A stretch of DNA of 37,108 bases from Beijerinckiaceae bacterium (GTDB lineage Bacteria; Pseudomonadota; Alphaproteobacteria; Rhizobiales; Beijerinckiaceae), in assembly GCA_947380915.1 (NCBI GenBank), contig CANCSY010000006.1:1-37108 (forward strand), in the 5' to 3' direction. Both the position numbers and the translations under genes were made by a program. Every line of letters starts with the position of its first letter. The first letter of the stretch is position 1. The notes below the pieces were generated by a model. The model ran no database searches. It was not told where the DNA came from and saw only the letters and a list, made by a program, of their open reading frames with translations. This document shows, piece after piece, positions 7,766-16,250 of this stretch.

Positions 7766-8353
7766 ATGACGACTCTCTCGCGCAGGCAAGTTGTTTCCGG
7801 TCTGGCAGGCTCCGCGCTCGGCGCGACCTCCCTTGCGGGCGAGGCCATGGCCCAGGTCAACGGCCGCCCGCAGAAGTTCCAGACCCGCGAACTTATCGAC
7901 AGCGGCCATCAGTTCTTCGGCGCCGTCTCGCGCGGACTGGCGCAGGCGGTGGAGAGCGCAGGCCGCCGCTGGGGCCAGCCCAACGCCTATATCCTGGGTC
8001 AAGAGGCTTCGGGCGCCTTCTTCGCGGGGGCGCGGTTCGGCGAGGGCAAGATGTACACCCGCAACGCCGGGGATCGCACCGTCTACTGGCAAGGGCCTTC
8101 ACTTGGCTTCGACGCGGGCGCCGATGGCGACCGGACCATGATGCTGGTTTATAACCTTCCCTCCACGGAAGCGCTTTATCGCCGTTATGGCGGCGTCGAC
8201 GGCTCCGCCTATCTGGTTGGCGGCTTTGGCTTCACCGCGCTCACGGCGGACGACATCGTCGTGGTGCCGATCCGCGCGGGCCTTGGGGCGCGCCTTGGGG
8301 TCAATCTGGGCTATCTGAAATTCACGCCGGAATCGACATGGAACCCTTTCTGA
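7766..8353 (+). CDS. eipA: EipA-type envelope integrity protein (DUF1134)
   Basis: This 195-residue exported protein belongs to DUF1134. The Brucella member, EipA, is a small beta-barrel periplasmic protein needed for cell-envelope integrity and tied to O-polysaccharide. The N-terminus has a twin-arginine-like segment (SRRQVVSGLAG, residues 5-15) and a probable cleavage after AMA at 27-29. The conserved body includes GQEASGAFFAGARFGEGKMY, YWQGPSLGFDAG and GVNLGYLKFTPE near the C-terminus, all typical of the family and full length. A CtrA-like box lies 62 bp upstream. The next gene is a conserved coiled-coil membrane protein. The biochemical role of the family is not known beyond the Brucella phenotype. 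Confidence 0.88.
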   Translation: MTTLSRRQVVSGLAGSALGATSLAGEAMAQVNGRPQKFQTRELIDSGHQFFGAVSRGLAQAVESAGRRWGQPNAYILGQEASGAFFAGARFGEGKMYTRNAGDRTVYWQGPSLGFDAGADGDRTMMLVYNLPSTEALYRRYGGVDGSAYLVGGFGFTALTADDIVVVPIRAGLGARLGVNLGYLKFTPESTWNPF

Positions 8354-8484
8354 GGATTCCTCGTTGATCCCATTGCGGCCAGTGCTGGAACTTGGCCGTG
8401 ACATGGGCTTGTTTTGATTTCCCGCGGCAAGCGTGTCATCCTTCCCGGGTCGCACATGCGGTTGGCGCCTTGATCGAACAAGCC

Positions 8485-9297
8485 ATGATATTCGCGTTGG
8501 GGTTCCTGCTTTGCGGACTCCTCGCGCTTCTGATCCTGCCGGCCTTCTGGCGGCGGGCCATGCGTCTGTCTACGCGCCGCCTCGAAATGCTCATGCCCCT
8601 GTCCATGGACGAGGTCTTCGCCCAGCGCGATCAATTGCGGGCCCAGGCGGCCGTGGAACAAAGGCGCATCGAGCAAAAGCTCGAAGCCATGACCCGCGAT
8701 CGCGCGGGCCACTTGAGCGAGATCGGACGCCGCGCCGCCATCATCGCCAGACTTGAAACAGACATCGAGAGCCTCAACGCCGCCCTTGACGCGCGGGACG
8801 CTGATCTGCGCGACGCATGGGCGCAACTGGGCGGCCTGCACAGCGACACCCTCGATCTGGCGACCCGCCTGCGCGAGGCGCAGGTCGGCGAGGCGGCGCA
8901 AGCGCGCCTGATGCAGCAATTCGAGGCGTTGAAGATGGAATTCGACACCCTGCGCATCGAAAAAGCCTCCCTGGAGACGCTGGTGGCCAGCTTGCAGATG
9001 CAGGACCATGATTTGCGCCAGAGGCTGCACCTGCTGCAACTGGAACTGGAAGAGAAGAGCGCCTTGGCGCTGAGCCTCGCCGACACAGCCTCGCAGCAGA
9101 ACGCCCGCCTCCACGAGCTGGAGGCGAGCGAACGCCTGGAACGGCGCAGCCGCATGCTGGCGGAAGGCGCCCTTGCGGCGGCTGGCCAGATGATCGCCGC
9201 CGCCGAGGACGCGCGGCAGCCCGCCATGGGCGGCGCCTTGGGCGAAGTCGCCCACGCGCCTCGCGCCGCAACCAGCCATGAAACCTTGCTTGGCTGA
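8485..9297 (+). CDS. Membrane-anchored coiled-coil protein of unknown function
   Basis: The product of 270 residues starts with one hydrophobic helix (about residues 2-20), a short basic stretch (WRRAMRLSTRRLE), and then about 200 residues of nearly uninterrupted coiled coil. The coil is rich in Glu, Arg, Ala and Leu in heptads, up to about residue 235. The tail is low-complexity and Ala/Gly-rich. The layout suggests an inner-membrane anchor with a cytoplasmic rod, as in some envelope or division scaffolds, but no catalytic domain is visible. The start could be the ATG at 8485 or the TTG at 8470 that adds five residues. It follows eipA by 131 bp with no clear terminator between, so they may be co-transcribed. 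Confidence 0.7.
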   Translation: MIFALGFLLCGLLALLILPAFWRRAMRLSTRRLEMLMPLSMDEVFAQRDQLRAQAAVEQRRIEQKLEAMTRDRAGHLSEIGRRAAIIARLETDIESLNAALDARDADLRDAWAQLGGLHSDTLDLATRLREAQVGEAAQARLMQQFEALKMEFDTLRIEKASLETLVASLQMQDHDLRQRLHLLQLELEEKSALALSLADTASQQNARLHELEASERLERRSRMLAEGALAAAGQMIAAAEDARQPAMGGALGEVAHAPRAATSHETLLG

Positions 9298-9401
9298 GAA
9301 AAAGCCTTCGCCGTTCGATTTGTGACGCCGCCTGCGCTTACGCCCTTGCGCATGCGAGCCCCCGCAGCTATACGAACCCGTCCGCGCGGTCACGCGCAGC
9401 C

Positions 9402-9477
9402 GCTCCGTTCGTCTATCGGTTCAGGACAGCCGCCTCTCACGCGGCAAAGGCGGGTTCGATTCCCGCACGGAGCGCCA
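9402..9477 (+). tRNA. tRNA-Glu (anticodon CUC)
   Basis: A complete cloverleaf can be drawn. The acceptor stem GCTCCGT pairs with ACGGAGC. The anticodon stem GCCGC/GCGGC encloses the loop CTCTCAC, giving anticodon CUC. The T-loop region is GGGTTCGATTCCC, and CCA is encoded at 9475-9477. The D-arm TCGTCTATCGGTTCAGGACA resembles other bacterial tRNA-Glu genes. It reads GAG codons. Confidence 0.95.
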
Positions 9478-9807
9478 CTCACCGACCAGCATACACCTCC
9501 AAAAACGCTCAACTGCGGGCGGCGGCGCTATTTGCGCCATTCGGAGCGGTCCGTGCGAGGTTTGCGCGCGAGGCCCTGAGGCGCATCCTGAAATGCTTGG
9601 CGAAAAGCAAATGAGAGCTGTTCCAGGCGCCTCTGTCCGCCGGACACAAAAGAACCCGGGGCGCAAATCATCGATCACAAGGGGCGCTGATGGAAGGTGG
9701 CCGCGATCAAACCTTGCCGGATACATATTGCCAAAGCTCGGCAAGCCGGGCAAATTTCGGCGTACACCGGTCGACCTGGGAGGGTTATCGGTCCAAGGGA
9801 GAGAAAA
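9478..9807. other. 330-bp intergenic stretch after tRNA-Glu
   Basis: No credible gene, repeat of the tRNA 3' end, or strong terminator is seen. A short stem GGCGC-TATTT-GCGCC lies near 9528-9542 without a T run. The last 20 bp hold the AGGGAGAG ribosome site of the next gene. Confidence 0.5.
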
Positions 9808-10509
9808 ATGAAAAAAATTGCTGTTCTTGCTTACGCCGCCGCCTGTGCGCTCGGCGTCTCATCTGCTTTCGCGCAACAACCGGCGGCGCCGGCTGCGCCC
9901 ACCCAGCCGCAATCCCCCGACATGACCTTCTTCGTCACCGGCTCCGGCCCCGGCAAAGGCGCCGATCTCGGCGGCCTCGAGGGCGCCGACGCCCATTGCC
10001 AGCGGCTCGCGACCGGCGCGGGCGCGGGGGCCAAGACCTGGCGCGCTTATCTCAGCACCCAGCCTACCGAGGGCAAACCCGCCATCAATGCGCGCGACCG
10101 CATCGGCAAGGGGCCCTGGCAGAATTTCAAGAGCGTCGCCATCGCGAGCAGCGTCGATGACCTGCATGGCGCGGGCAACAAGATGGGGATGGAGGTCTCG
10201 CTCACCGAACGTGGCCAGAAATTACCGGGCTTCGGCTTCGCGCCCAATGTGCATGATGTGCTGACCGGCTCCACCATGGAGGGCCGCGCCTTCCCCGCTG
10301 GCGATGACCGCACCTGCGGCAACTGGACCAGCAGCACGAAGGGCGCCGCCATGCTCGGCCATATCGATCGCATGGGCGGGGCCGACACAGTGGAACAGCG
10401 TTCCTGGAACGCGGCCCATCCCTCGCGCGGCGCCGAAGGCGGTTGCAGCCAGAACGACCTCAGAGGCACGGGCGGCGCCGGATTGCTCTACTGCTTCGCG
10501 GCGAATTAA
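9808..10509 (+). CDS. Exported protein with collagen-XV/XVIII-trimer-like (lectin-type) fold features, function unknown
   Basis: The 233-residue product has a Sec signal peptide (MKKIAVLAYAAACALGVSSA..., cleavage after AFA near residue 23) and a Pro/Ala linker. The folded domain begins FFVTGSGPGKGADLGGLEGADAHCQRLA. The pattern of a leading strand, an AD-x-HC-x-LA segment, ARDRIGKGPW, and a C-terminal CGNWTSS ... GLLYCFA with four or more cysteines occurs in small secreted proteins annotated as lectin or endostatin-like. The pairs of cysteines suggest disulfides in the periplasm or outside the cell. The ATG at 9808 has a good AGGGAGAG site. No partner can be inferred; the next gene is separated by a palindromic repeat. 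Confidence 0.65.
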   Translation: MKKIAVLAYAAACALGVSSAFAQQPAAPAAPTQPQSPDMTFFVTGSGPGKGADLGGLEGADAHCQRLATGAGAGAKTWRAYLSTQPTEGKPAINARDRIGKGPWQNFKSVAIASSVDDLHGAGNKMGMEVSLTERGQKLPGFGFAPNVHDVLTGSTMEGRAFPAGDDRTCGNWTSSTKGAAMLGHIDRMGGADTVEQRSWNAAHPSRGAEGGCSQNDLRGTGGAGLLYCFAAN

Positions 10510-10565
10510 GGCTCGGTGAAACAAAGTGCACGCCCCTTCGCGGGTTTGACGTACAACAAGAAATC

Positions 10566-10606
10566 CCGGAGCGCATACGGTTCAATTTGATCCGAATGCG
10601 CTTCGG
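10566..10606. repeat. Intergenic palindromic repeat unit
   Basis: Arms of about 20 bp form an imperfect inverted repeat. CCGGAGCGCATACGGTTCAA pairs with the complement of TTGATCCGAATGCGCTTCGG, with three mismatches. The GCGCAT/ATGCGC ends and the TTCAA/TTGA core resemble small palindromes scattered in intergenic DNA of many Rhizobiales. Only one copy is in this window, so repetitiveness cannot be shown here. Confidence 0.55.
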
Positions 10607-10722
10607 AGCGAACAAGGCTGAGGAATCTCATCGACCCCTCGCCTCATGGCATAGGAGCGACGGCGCCCGAGCAACAGCCCGTTCCCTTCGGAAGTAAGAT
10701 CAATCTGAAGGCGCCTGTGATA

Positions 10723-11463
10723 ATGGGAAGCAACGAGCGCATGACGGGAGCGCGGACACGAAGGGCGATCACGAGCGCGGCGCTGTTTTCGCTGGCCATG
10801 GGGGCATTGTTCGCCACCGGGGCGATCAGCATGGGTTTGAAGACCCTGGGCCTGTCGGCCTCAGTAGACGATCTTCGCCGGCTGACCTATGCGCAGGCGC
10901 AGACCATGGATTGGAATGATCTGGTTTCGTCCGAGGATGTTGCAAGCCAACCGCTTACGAGCAAAGGAGAACCGCCGCGCGGCCGTGTCCGCCATGGCGA
11001 ACTTGGAGCAGCGGCTGGACCGGCGCAACCCGACGACGAAAACCTGCCCATGATCGCCCGCACCCTTGGCGGCTATCGGGACCTGTCTGCACCGCCGCGC
11101 AACCTCGCCGACAGTCTGGGAGGCCTTGGCAATATGAGGGCGTTGCAGCCATTGGGCGGCGAAACCCGCCAGGAACTGGACGGCCGTATGATCAGGATCA
11201 GCGGATTCATGACGCCCCTGACCTTCGAACGTGGACGGATCACAGCCTTCCTCCTGACGCCCTATACAGGGGCCTGCATCCATGTGCCGCCGCCACGCGC
11301 CAATCAGATCATACATGTTTCCGACCTTGGCGATTTCCGGGCCGATCAAGGACTGCTGTTCCCGCTTCGCGTCACCGGCGCGTTACATCTGGCGGCGCTT
11401 GATACAGATCTGGCGCGCGTGGGATACGCCATCTCGGGTGGACTGATCGAAAGATTAGATTGA
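10723..11463 (+). CDS. DUF3299-family exported protein
   Basis: The product of about 246 residues has one N-terminal hydrophobic helix (AALFSLAMGALFATGAI) and a long, low-complexity middle. The C-terminal DUF3299 domain starts near LDGRMIRISGFMTPL. The family hallmark FLLTPYTGACIHVPPPRANQ is present, where the single Cys and His-Val-Pro-Pro-Pro are invariant in the family. DUF3299 proteins are periplasmic or lipoprotein-like and often lie near transporters; their role is unknown. A Cys-x-His pair suggests metal or haem handling but this is speculation. The start is ambiguous: GTG 10717, ATG 10723 or ATG 10741, none with a strong ribosome site. The gene precedes the poly-gamma-glutamate-type locus by 210 bp on the same strand. 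Confidence 0.75.
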   Translation: MGSNERMTGARTRRAITSAALFSLAMGALFATGAISMGLKTLGLSASVDDLRRLTYAQAQTMDWNDLVSSEDVASQPLTSKGEPPRGRVRHGELGAAAGPAQPDDENLPMIARTLGGYRDLSAPPRNLADSLGGLGNMRALQPLGGETRQELDGRMIRISGFMTPLTFERGRITAFLLTPYTGACIHVPPPRANQIIHVSDLGDFRADQGLLFPLRVTGALHLAALDTDLARVGYAISGGLIERLD

Positions 11464-11673
11464 AGCCTGCAAAGGGCTCGCGACGCTCTGGACATGAAAC
11501 GGCATTGGCGCCAAAAATATGCCAGAAAAAATTCGGGGGGATCAAGCGTCGGGGCGAGAGCGTCGCGCCGTCAGCGTCCGGATCCATGACGCCTTGTCGT
11601 GAAATCCTGATTGGAAGACCCTCTCGTGTCAATCGCGACCAAACAAGGGTCGCCAAGAATAGAGGGAACACAA

Positions 11674-12267
11674 ATGACTGGAAATGGGGCTCATATCTCC
11701 CGTCGCGGCGCGGTGTTGGCGCTGACGGGGATTCTCGCGGCGGCCGTCAGCGGCTTTGAGCCGCTCGCCGCCCAGGAAGGCGCCAAACTTTCTACGCCCA
11801 TTCTGGTCACCTCCATCGGCCAAAGCCTCGACGCCTTTCAGGTGCAACTGGCGGTGAAGCGTTCGGGCCTCGCGTTCGAATATGACGCCCATGCGGAGCC
11901 CCCCGCCCTCGCCAATGCAAAAACCCTTTTTCTGGCCGTAGGGGCGAGCCTGAAGGGCTTCGGCGATGCGGGCATCACCATCAAGGACGAACTGGCGCGC
12001 ACCACCCATCTGCTGGATGAGGCCAGGAAGCGCGGCATCTATATCGTGGTGCTGCATATGGGCGGCGAGGAGCGCCGCGACGCGCTCTCCAACCAGTTGA
12101 TCGAACTGGCGGCGCCCGCGGCCAACCGGCTCATCATCCGCAACGACAGCAATGCAGACGGCATCTTCACCAAGATCGCCACCGCAGGCAAGATTCCGCT
12201 GACCGTGCTCGAAAACACGGTGGCTCTGCGCGAAACCCTCAAGGAGATGTTCCCGAGTGGCTCGTAA
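11674..12267 (+). CDS. DUF6305-family exported protein of the poly-gamma-glutamate-type locus
   Basis: The 197-residue product carries an N-terminal export signal with a twin-arginine-like SRRGAVLAL and a hydrophobic stretch ending near LAAQ. The mature domain is alpha/beta in character: STPILVTSIGQSLDAFQVQL, a LFLAVGASLKGFGDAG loop and NRLIIRNDSNADGIF. The SIGQS element recalls nucleotide- or acid-binding loops but no known fold was recognised. It matches the DUF6305 group seen beside PgsB/PgsC/PgsW and TRAP permeases. The ATG at 11674 has an AGAGGGA site 7 nt upstream. The pgsB start lies 9 nt after its stop, so it heads that operon. A periplasmic binding or processing role is an inference. 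Confidence 0.7.
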   Translation: MTGNGAHISRRGAVLALTGILAAAVSGFEPLAAQEGAKLSTPILVTSIGQSLDAFQVQLAVKRSGLAFEYDAHAEPPALANAKTLFLAVGASLKGFGDAGITIKDELARTTHLLDEARKRGIYIVVLHMGGEERRDALSNQLIELAAPAANRLIIRNDSNADGIFTKIATAGKIPLTVLENTVALRETLKEMFPSGS

Positions 12268-12276
12268 CAGGGACGC

Positions 12277-13458
12277 GTGGCGCCCTCGACAGTGACCCAG
12301 CCGTTTCCCGGCGGCCATATCGGTGACGCCCGTCTGTTTCTTCTGGCCCTCGGCTGCTTGCTGATCGCCCTGGTCTGGCTTGGCGTCGCGGCTTCGCTGC
12401 ACAGGCGCAATCTGCGCGCTGTTCCCATTCGCATCCATGTGGCTGGCGCGCGGGGCAAATCGACGGTCACGCGCATGATTGCGGCGGGTCTGCGCAGTCC
12501 GGGACTGCGCGTGATCGCGAAGGCGACGGGGTCGGAACCGCGCCTGATACTGCCCGATGGCTCCGAGGAGGCCTGGCCACGACGCGGTCCCGCATCGGTG
12601 CGCGAGCAGATGCGTTTTATGGCGCGCGCCGCTCGCGAAGGGGCGCGCGCGGTCGTGGTCGAGTGCATGGCGGTGCGTCCCGAATTCATCTGGGCGAGCG
12701 AGGCCCATCTCGTGCGCGCCACACTCAGCGTCATCACCAATGCGCGACCCGATCATTTCGAGGAACTGGGCGCCGCGCCCCAGGCCATGGAGCAGGCTCT
12801 CGCCTTCGTCATTCCAGCGGGCGGGCGACTGATCCTGTCCAGCGAAGCTGCGACGCCGCACATGCTGGCGGTGGCGAAAGAACGGGGATGCGCAGTCACC
12901 ATCGCGCCCACCAACGGATGCGATCCCCCTGAAACCAATCGACGATTGGCTCTGGCGGCCTGCGAGGCGCTGGGCGTTGACCCGAAGGCCGCAGCGCAGG
13001 GCATAGACGATGCGGGGGAGGATCCGGGCCAGTTCTTCATGCAGAACATGACTTTGGAGGGCGCGAGCTTTCAATTTATCAACGCCTTCGCCTGCAATGA
13101 CGTCGCCTCGCTGGAGGCGCTGTGGACCGGCCGCAGGTCGCAGGCGCCCGCCACCGTGCTGCTCAATGCAAGGCGCGACAGACCCTTGCGCACGCAACAT
13201 TTCCTGGAGTTTCTGGCGACCCGAAATCCAAGGCCTCGCCTCTACGTGACAGGCGATCCGCTGGCCATTCGGCTGGCCCGGCGGGCGGGTTTCCCCACCA
13301 GGGACGTCAGCGCCCTGAGGGCTCGGGACGCAAAAGCGACCTTCCGGGAATTGGCGGCGGATGCGGGGCCTGATGGGGAGGTCTGGGGCGTGGGCAATTA
13401 TCAAGGCGCGGGGCGGGAGCTGATCGCCTGCGCCAGACAGACGGCGCAACCATGCTGA
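12277..13458 (+). CDS. pgsB: Poly-gamma-glutamate synthase subunit PgsB/CapB
   Basis: PgsB is a Mur-ligase-like amide ligase that uses ATP to phosphorylate the gamma-carboxylate of a growing chain and add glutamate, at the membrane with PgsC. The 393-residue product has an N-terminal transmembrane helix (about residues 20-40). The P-loop HVAGARGKSTVTRMI is at 54-68, with the GARGKST form specific to this group. Further motifs are the conserved ECMAVRPE at 129-136, NARPDHFEELG at 155-165, EDPGQF and NAFACNDVASLEALW, all aligning with Bacillus PgsB. It starts with GTG at 12277 behind CAGGGA, and its stop overlaps the pgsC start by 7 nt. The acceptor amino acid cannot be read from the sequence. 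Confidence 0.92.
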   Translation: MAPSTVTQPFPGGHIGDARLFLLALGCLLIALVWLGVAASLHRRNLRAVPIRIHVAGARGKSTVTRMIAAGLRSPGLRVIAKATGSEPRLILPDGSEEAWPRRGPASVREQMRFMARAAREGARAVVVECMAVRPEFIWASEAHLVRATLSVITNARPDHFEELGAAPQAMEQALAFVIPAGGRLILSSEAATPHMLAVAKERGCAVTIAPTNGCDPPETNRRLALAACEALGVDPKAAAQGIDDAGEDPGQFFMQNMTLEGASFQFINAFACNDVASLEALWTGRRSQAPATVLLNARRDRPLRTQHFLEFLATRNPRPRLYVTGDPLAIRLARRAGFPTRDVSALRARDAKATFRELAADAGPDGEVWGVGNYQGAGRELIACARQTAQPC

Positions 13459-13883
13459 CCGCTTCTCTCATCGCGGGGGTTCTGGTCAGCCTGCTGCTGA
13501 CCGAAATCACCGGCCTCTCCGCTGGCGGCGTCATCGTGCCTGGCTATGTCGCCCTCTTGCTTGACCGACCCGTTTCGCTGGCGGGCTTTCTGATCGCCGC
13601 GCTCGCCAGCCGTGCGCTTGTGCGTCTGCTTGGCGACCATCTGATGCTGTTCGGGAACCGCCGTTTCGCCGTCACCCTGCTGGCGGGCATGACCCTGAGC
13701 GTAGGCGCCCAATGGGCCTCACCCTGGCTGGCCTCCGCCCACCTGGAATGGGCGGGCCTTGGCTTTATCGTGCCGGGCCTGCTGGGGCATCAATTCGACC
13801 GCCAGGGGATCTGGCCCACCTTGCTCATCCTGGCGATCGCAGCGCCAATCGTGCGCGTGATCGTGCTTCTGGCGGCGCAGTGA
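13452..13883 (+). CDS. pgsC: Poly-gamma-glutamate synthase subunit PgsC/CapC
   Basis: PgsC is the small membrane partner that forms the synthase core with PgsB. The 143-residue product has four hydrophobic helices and the conserved N-terminal pattern ITGLSAGGVIVPGYVAL, in which GLSAGGxIVPGY is a family signature. The usual length is about 150 residues, so it is complete. Its start overlaps the end of pgsB (ATGCTGA) and its stop overlaps the start of pgsW (TGATG), indicating translational coupling and fixed stoichiometry of the three. No PgsA/CapA or PgsE gene is present in the window. Confidence 0.92.
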   Translation: MLTASLIAGVLVSLLLTEITGLSAGGVIVPGYVALLLDRPVSLAGFLIAALASRALVRLLGDHLMLFGNRRFAVTLLAGMTLSVGAQWASPWLASAHLEWAGLGFIVPGLLGHQFDRQGIWPTLLILAIAAPIVRVIVLLAAQ

Positions 13884-14914
13884 TGATGACGCCTGCGCAC
13901 CCGCCGCTGGCCCGGACGAAAGTGCGTCTGCGCTGGCTTGTCGCCGCCGCCATGACTGCGACCTTGATCTGGATGGGCGTGGAACGCCTGTCCAGGCGCG
14001 CCATACATCCGCAATTTGCACAGATGCTGACAGCCGCCCGGACGATGCAGGATGCGAGCATGGTCCTGCGCGGCGAGAAGGAGGCGCTGGGCCTTCTGCA
14101 ACCCCCTGACATCGATCCAAACCGGACCGGCATGATCGGCGCGGAATTCACCGGGCTCACGACAACGCTGGGAGATCTGCCCGCCAAGCGCACAGCTACG
14201 AATCCGGATCTGGCGGCGCTGCTGGTGAAGCAGCTTGCCGCGCTTGATCCGCCCCATGGCGCGCCAGTTGCGGTGGTGGTGTCCGGCTCCTTCGTGGGCG
14301 CGGATGTGGCGGCCATAGCGGCGGTGGAGGCCCTGGGACTGCGCGCGGTGCTCATCGCCTCGCTTGGCGCCTCCATGTGGGGCGCCAACGACCCCGCCTT
14401 CAACCTGCTGGATATGCTGGTTCTGCTTCGCGCGCGCGGCGTCATCAAGGCGGGCGTGGCGGCCGCCGTGATCGGTGGCGAGGGCGCTGTCGGCGCGGGC
14501 ATGGACCCGCAGATCATCGCCGCGCTACGAGCCTCCGCCTCCAAAGCGGGGACAAGGATCATTGACGCGCGGCCCCTCGCCGCCACCATCGATGCGCTGA
14601 TGACGGCTATTCAAGTCGCCTTGGGAAATGGCGCGCAGCCCGCAGCCGTCATCAATGTCGGCGGCGCCCTCATCGGCCTTGGAACCTGCCTGGGCGCCCA
14701 TGAACTTCCGCCCGGCCTCGTGCGCCCTGGCCCCTGTAAAAACGGTGACCCAGGCATCGCCTTGAGGCTGGCGCAAGCGGACGCGCCGATGTTAAATGTG
14801 ATCAACCTGAAGCGGCTTGCGATCGAAGAGGGAATGCCCTTCGATCCAAGGCCGCTTCCGACGCCGGGAAACAACCCGGCGATCTATGGCCAGACAAGAA
14901 AAGGATCCCATTGA
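13883..14914 (+). CDS. pgsW: Poly-gamma-glutamate system protein PgsW
   Basis: The 343-residue product matches the poly-gamma-glutamate system protein family (PgsW), which accompanies PgsB/PgsC in many bacteria but has no assigned reaction. It has one N-terminal transmembrane helix (about residues 16-32) and then a large extracytoplasmic or periplasmic domain. Conserved-looking blocks include GMIGAEFTGLTTTLGDL, VVVSGSFVGADVAAIAA, SLGASMWGANDPAF, IGGEGAVGAGMDP and INVGGALIGLG. The glycine-rich loops suggest a phosphate- or carboxylate-binding enzyme-like fold. The start ATG overlaps the pgsC stop; a second ATG follows directly. The TRAP permease gene starts 27 nt after its stop with its own strong ribosome site. 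Confidence 0.85.
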   Translation: MMTPAHPPLARTKVRLRWLVAAAMTATLIWMGVERLSRRAIHPQFAQMLTAARTMQDASMVLRGEKEALGLLQPPDIDPNRTGMIGAEFTGLTTTLGDLPAKRTATNPDLAALLVKQLAALDPPHGAPVAVVVSGSFVGADVAAIAAVEALGLRAVLIASLGASMWGANDPAFNLLDMLVLLRARGVIKAGVAAAVIGGEGAVGAGMDPQIIAALRASASKAGTRIIDARPLAATIDALMTAIQVALGNGAQPAAVINVGGALIGLGTCLGAHELPPGLVRPGPCKNGDPGIALRLAQADAPMLNVINLKRLAIEEGMPFDPRPLPTPGNNPAIYGQTRKGSH

Positions 14915-14941
14915 AGGATCCGCTCAAGGGGGGAATAACGA

Positions 14942-16225
14942 ATGGTCCTTGCATTGCATCCCGGGGTCTTGTTCGCCATGGCGGCGGCCCTGTTCCTGAT
15001 CCTTCACCTCTCTCTGCACTGGCCCTTGCCCATCGCCTTTATCGCTGTCGCCGTCGCCACAGCGCTCGCCGGTGATTTTGGTTTTCCCTATCGGCATCTG
15101 GTCGAGGGGGGCTTCGGTTTCCTCAATCTGATCCTCGCCCTTTTCGCCGGGGCCTTCTTTGGCCACATGATGAAACAGAGCCAGTTCGCGGAGGCGGCCG
15201 CCAATGGCATGGTGCGCGCCGCCGGAGGAAGCGTTTTCCTCGTGCTGACCTTGATCGGCTTGCCGATCTTCATCGTCGGCATGTTCGTTGGCCTGTCTGG
15301 CGTGGCGGTTCTGGCGGCGGGCGTCTTCGCGGTGCCAGCCATGCGGCGTGTGGGCTTCGAAGACGCCACGATCGCGGCCTTCATCACCGTCATGGCGACG
15401 GCTGGCATGATCGCCCCGCCCATGAATGTGCCCGCCATGCTGCTGGCAGATGGCGTCAACATGCCCTGGACCGGCGCAACGCGGCCCCTGCTGGCGATTT
15501 CCGTCCCCGTGGCGCTCTCAGCGCTGGTCTGGTTCACCTGGGGCCAGGGGCCCAAGAGGGCGGCGCAAGACGCGCAGCTTGACGCGCCCGTCAGCTTCGC
15601 AACCGCGCTGGGCGGGTTGGCGCCTTTCGCCCTGATGGTGGCGATCTGGCTGTCCGTTCGCCTCTTCCCGGACCAGGTGGTGGATCCCGCCAGCCCGCTC
15701 ATTCTCGTCATTGGCGGGCTTGTGGCGGTTCCCTTCGTCAAACGCGACAAATTGCGCGAAGCGGTGCTCGCCACTTTCACCGGCACGCCTCTAGTGCTCG
15801 CGGCCGCGCTCGTGGCCATTGGAGTCTTTGTGCAGATCATGACGCTGACCGGCGTGCGTGGCTGGGTCGTGATCACCACCATGTCGCTCGTGGCGCCGTG
15901 GATCTATCCGGGGTTGCTGATCGGCATGCCGCTGGTGGGCGGAGCGCTGACCTCCATGGTCGTCGCCGACGTGATGGGGGTGCCCGCGGCCTTTTCCTTC
16001 ATGGGCCAGAACATGATCATCAATGTCGCGGCGCTGTCGGGCATTTCGGCCCTGGCCGAGTTCATTCCGCCCACATCCATCGCGGCGGCGCTCGCCTGCT
16101 ATGTGGTGGGCGGCGGATCGATCGGACAGGTGTTCAGGCGGTCATGGCCGCCGCTGCTGGTGCTGGCGGCCATATCGGTCCTGATGCTGGTCTTCGCCCG
16201 GCAACTGTCGGGGATCATCACCTGA
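14942..16225 (+). CDS. TRAP transporter large permease (DctM-like), without visible P and Q subunits
   Basis: The 427-residue product is an integral membrane protein with about 12 hydrophobic helices, matching the DctM/YgiK-type large subunit. TRAP carriers import organic acids with a sodium gradient and normally need a DctP binding protein and a small DctQ subunit. Helical-hairpin segments include ATAGMIAPPMNVPAMLLADG in the middle and ISALAEFIPPTSIAAA near the end; these two APP/PPT hairpins are the substrate-site repeats. The start at 14942 has an AAGGGGGGAATAACGA site. It is the last gene of the DUF6305-pgsBCW operon. Because no DctP/DctQ gene is adjacent, it may act with DUF6305, act alone, or work as an exporter; these are inferences. 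Confidence 0.85.
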   Translation: MVLALHPGVLFAMAAALFLILHLSLHWPLPIAFIAVAVATALAGDFGFPYRHLVEGGFGFLNLILALFAGAFFGHMMKQSQFAEAAANGMVRAAGGSVFLVLTLIGLPIFIVGMFVGLSGVAVLAAGVFAVPAMRRVGFEDATIAAFITVMATAGMIAPPMNVPAMLLADGVNMPWTGATRPLLAISVPVALSALVWFTWGQGPKRAAQDAQLDAPVSFATALGGLAPFALMVAIWLSVRLFPDQVVDPASPLILVIGGLVAVPFVKRDKLREAVLATFTGTPLVLAAALVAIGVFVQIMTLTGVRGWVVITTMSLVAPWIYPGLLIGMPLVGGALTSMVVADVMGVPAAFSFMGQNMIINVAALSGISALAEFIPPTSIAAALACYVVGGGSIGQVFRRSWPPLLVLAAISVLMLVFARQLSGIIT

Positions 16226-16250
16226 CCGTGCAAGCCATCACCCTTTTGGA

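Noticed and set aside
9402..9477. tRNA-Glu as a phage or island attachment site
   Set aside because: No direct repeat of the 3' end (GGTTCGATTCCCGC region) was found downstream in the window and no integrase is present.
9421..9753. 110-codon minus-strand ORF overlapping tRNA-Glu
   Set aside because: It reads through the antisense of the tRNA and ends in a peptide often seen as a tRNA shadow; not a gene.
11629..13449. 606-codon minus-strand ORF opposite DUF6305 and pgsB
   Set aside because: It is a GC-driven shadow. The plus strand has overlapping starts and stops and clear PgsB motifs, while the minus ORF has no family feature or ribosome site.
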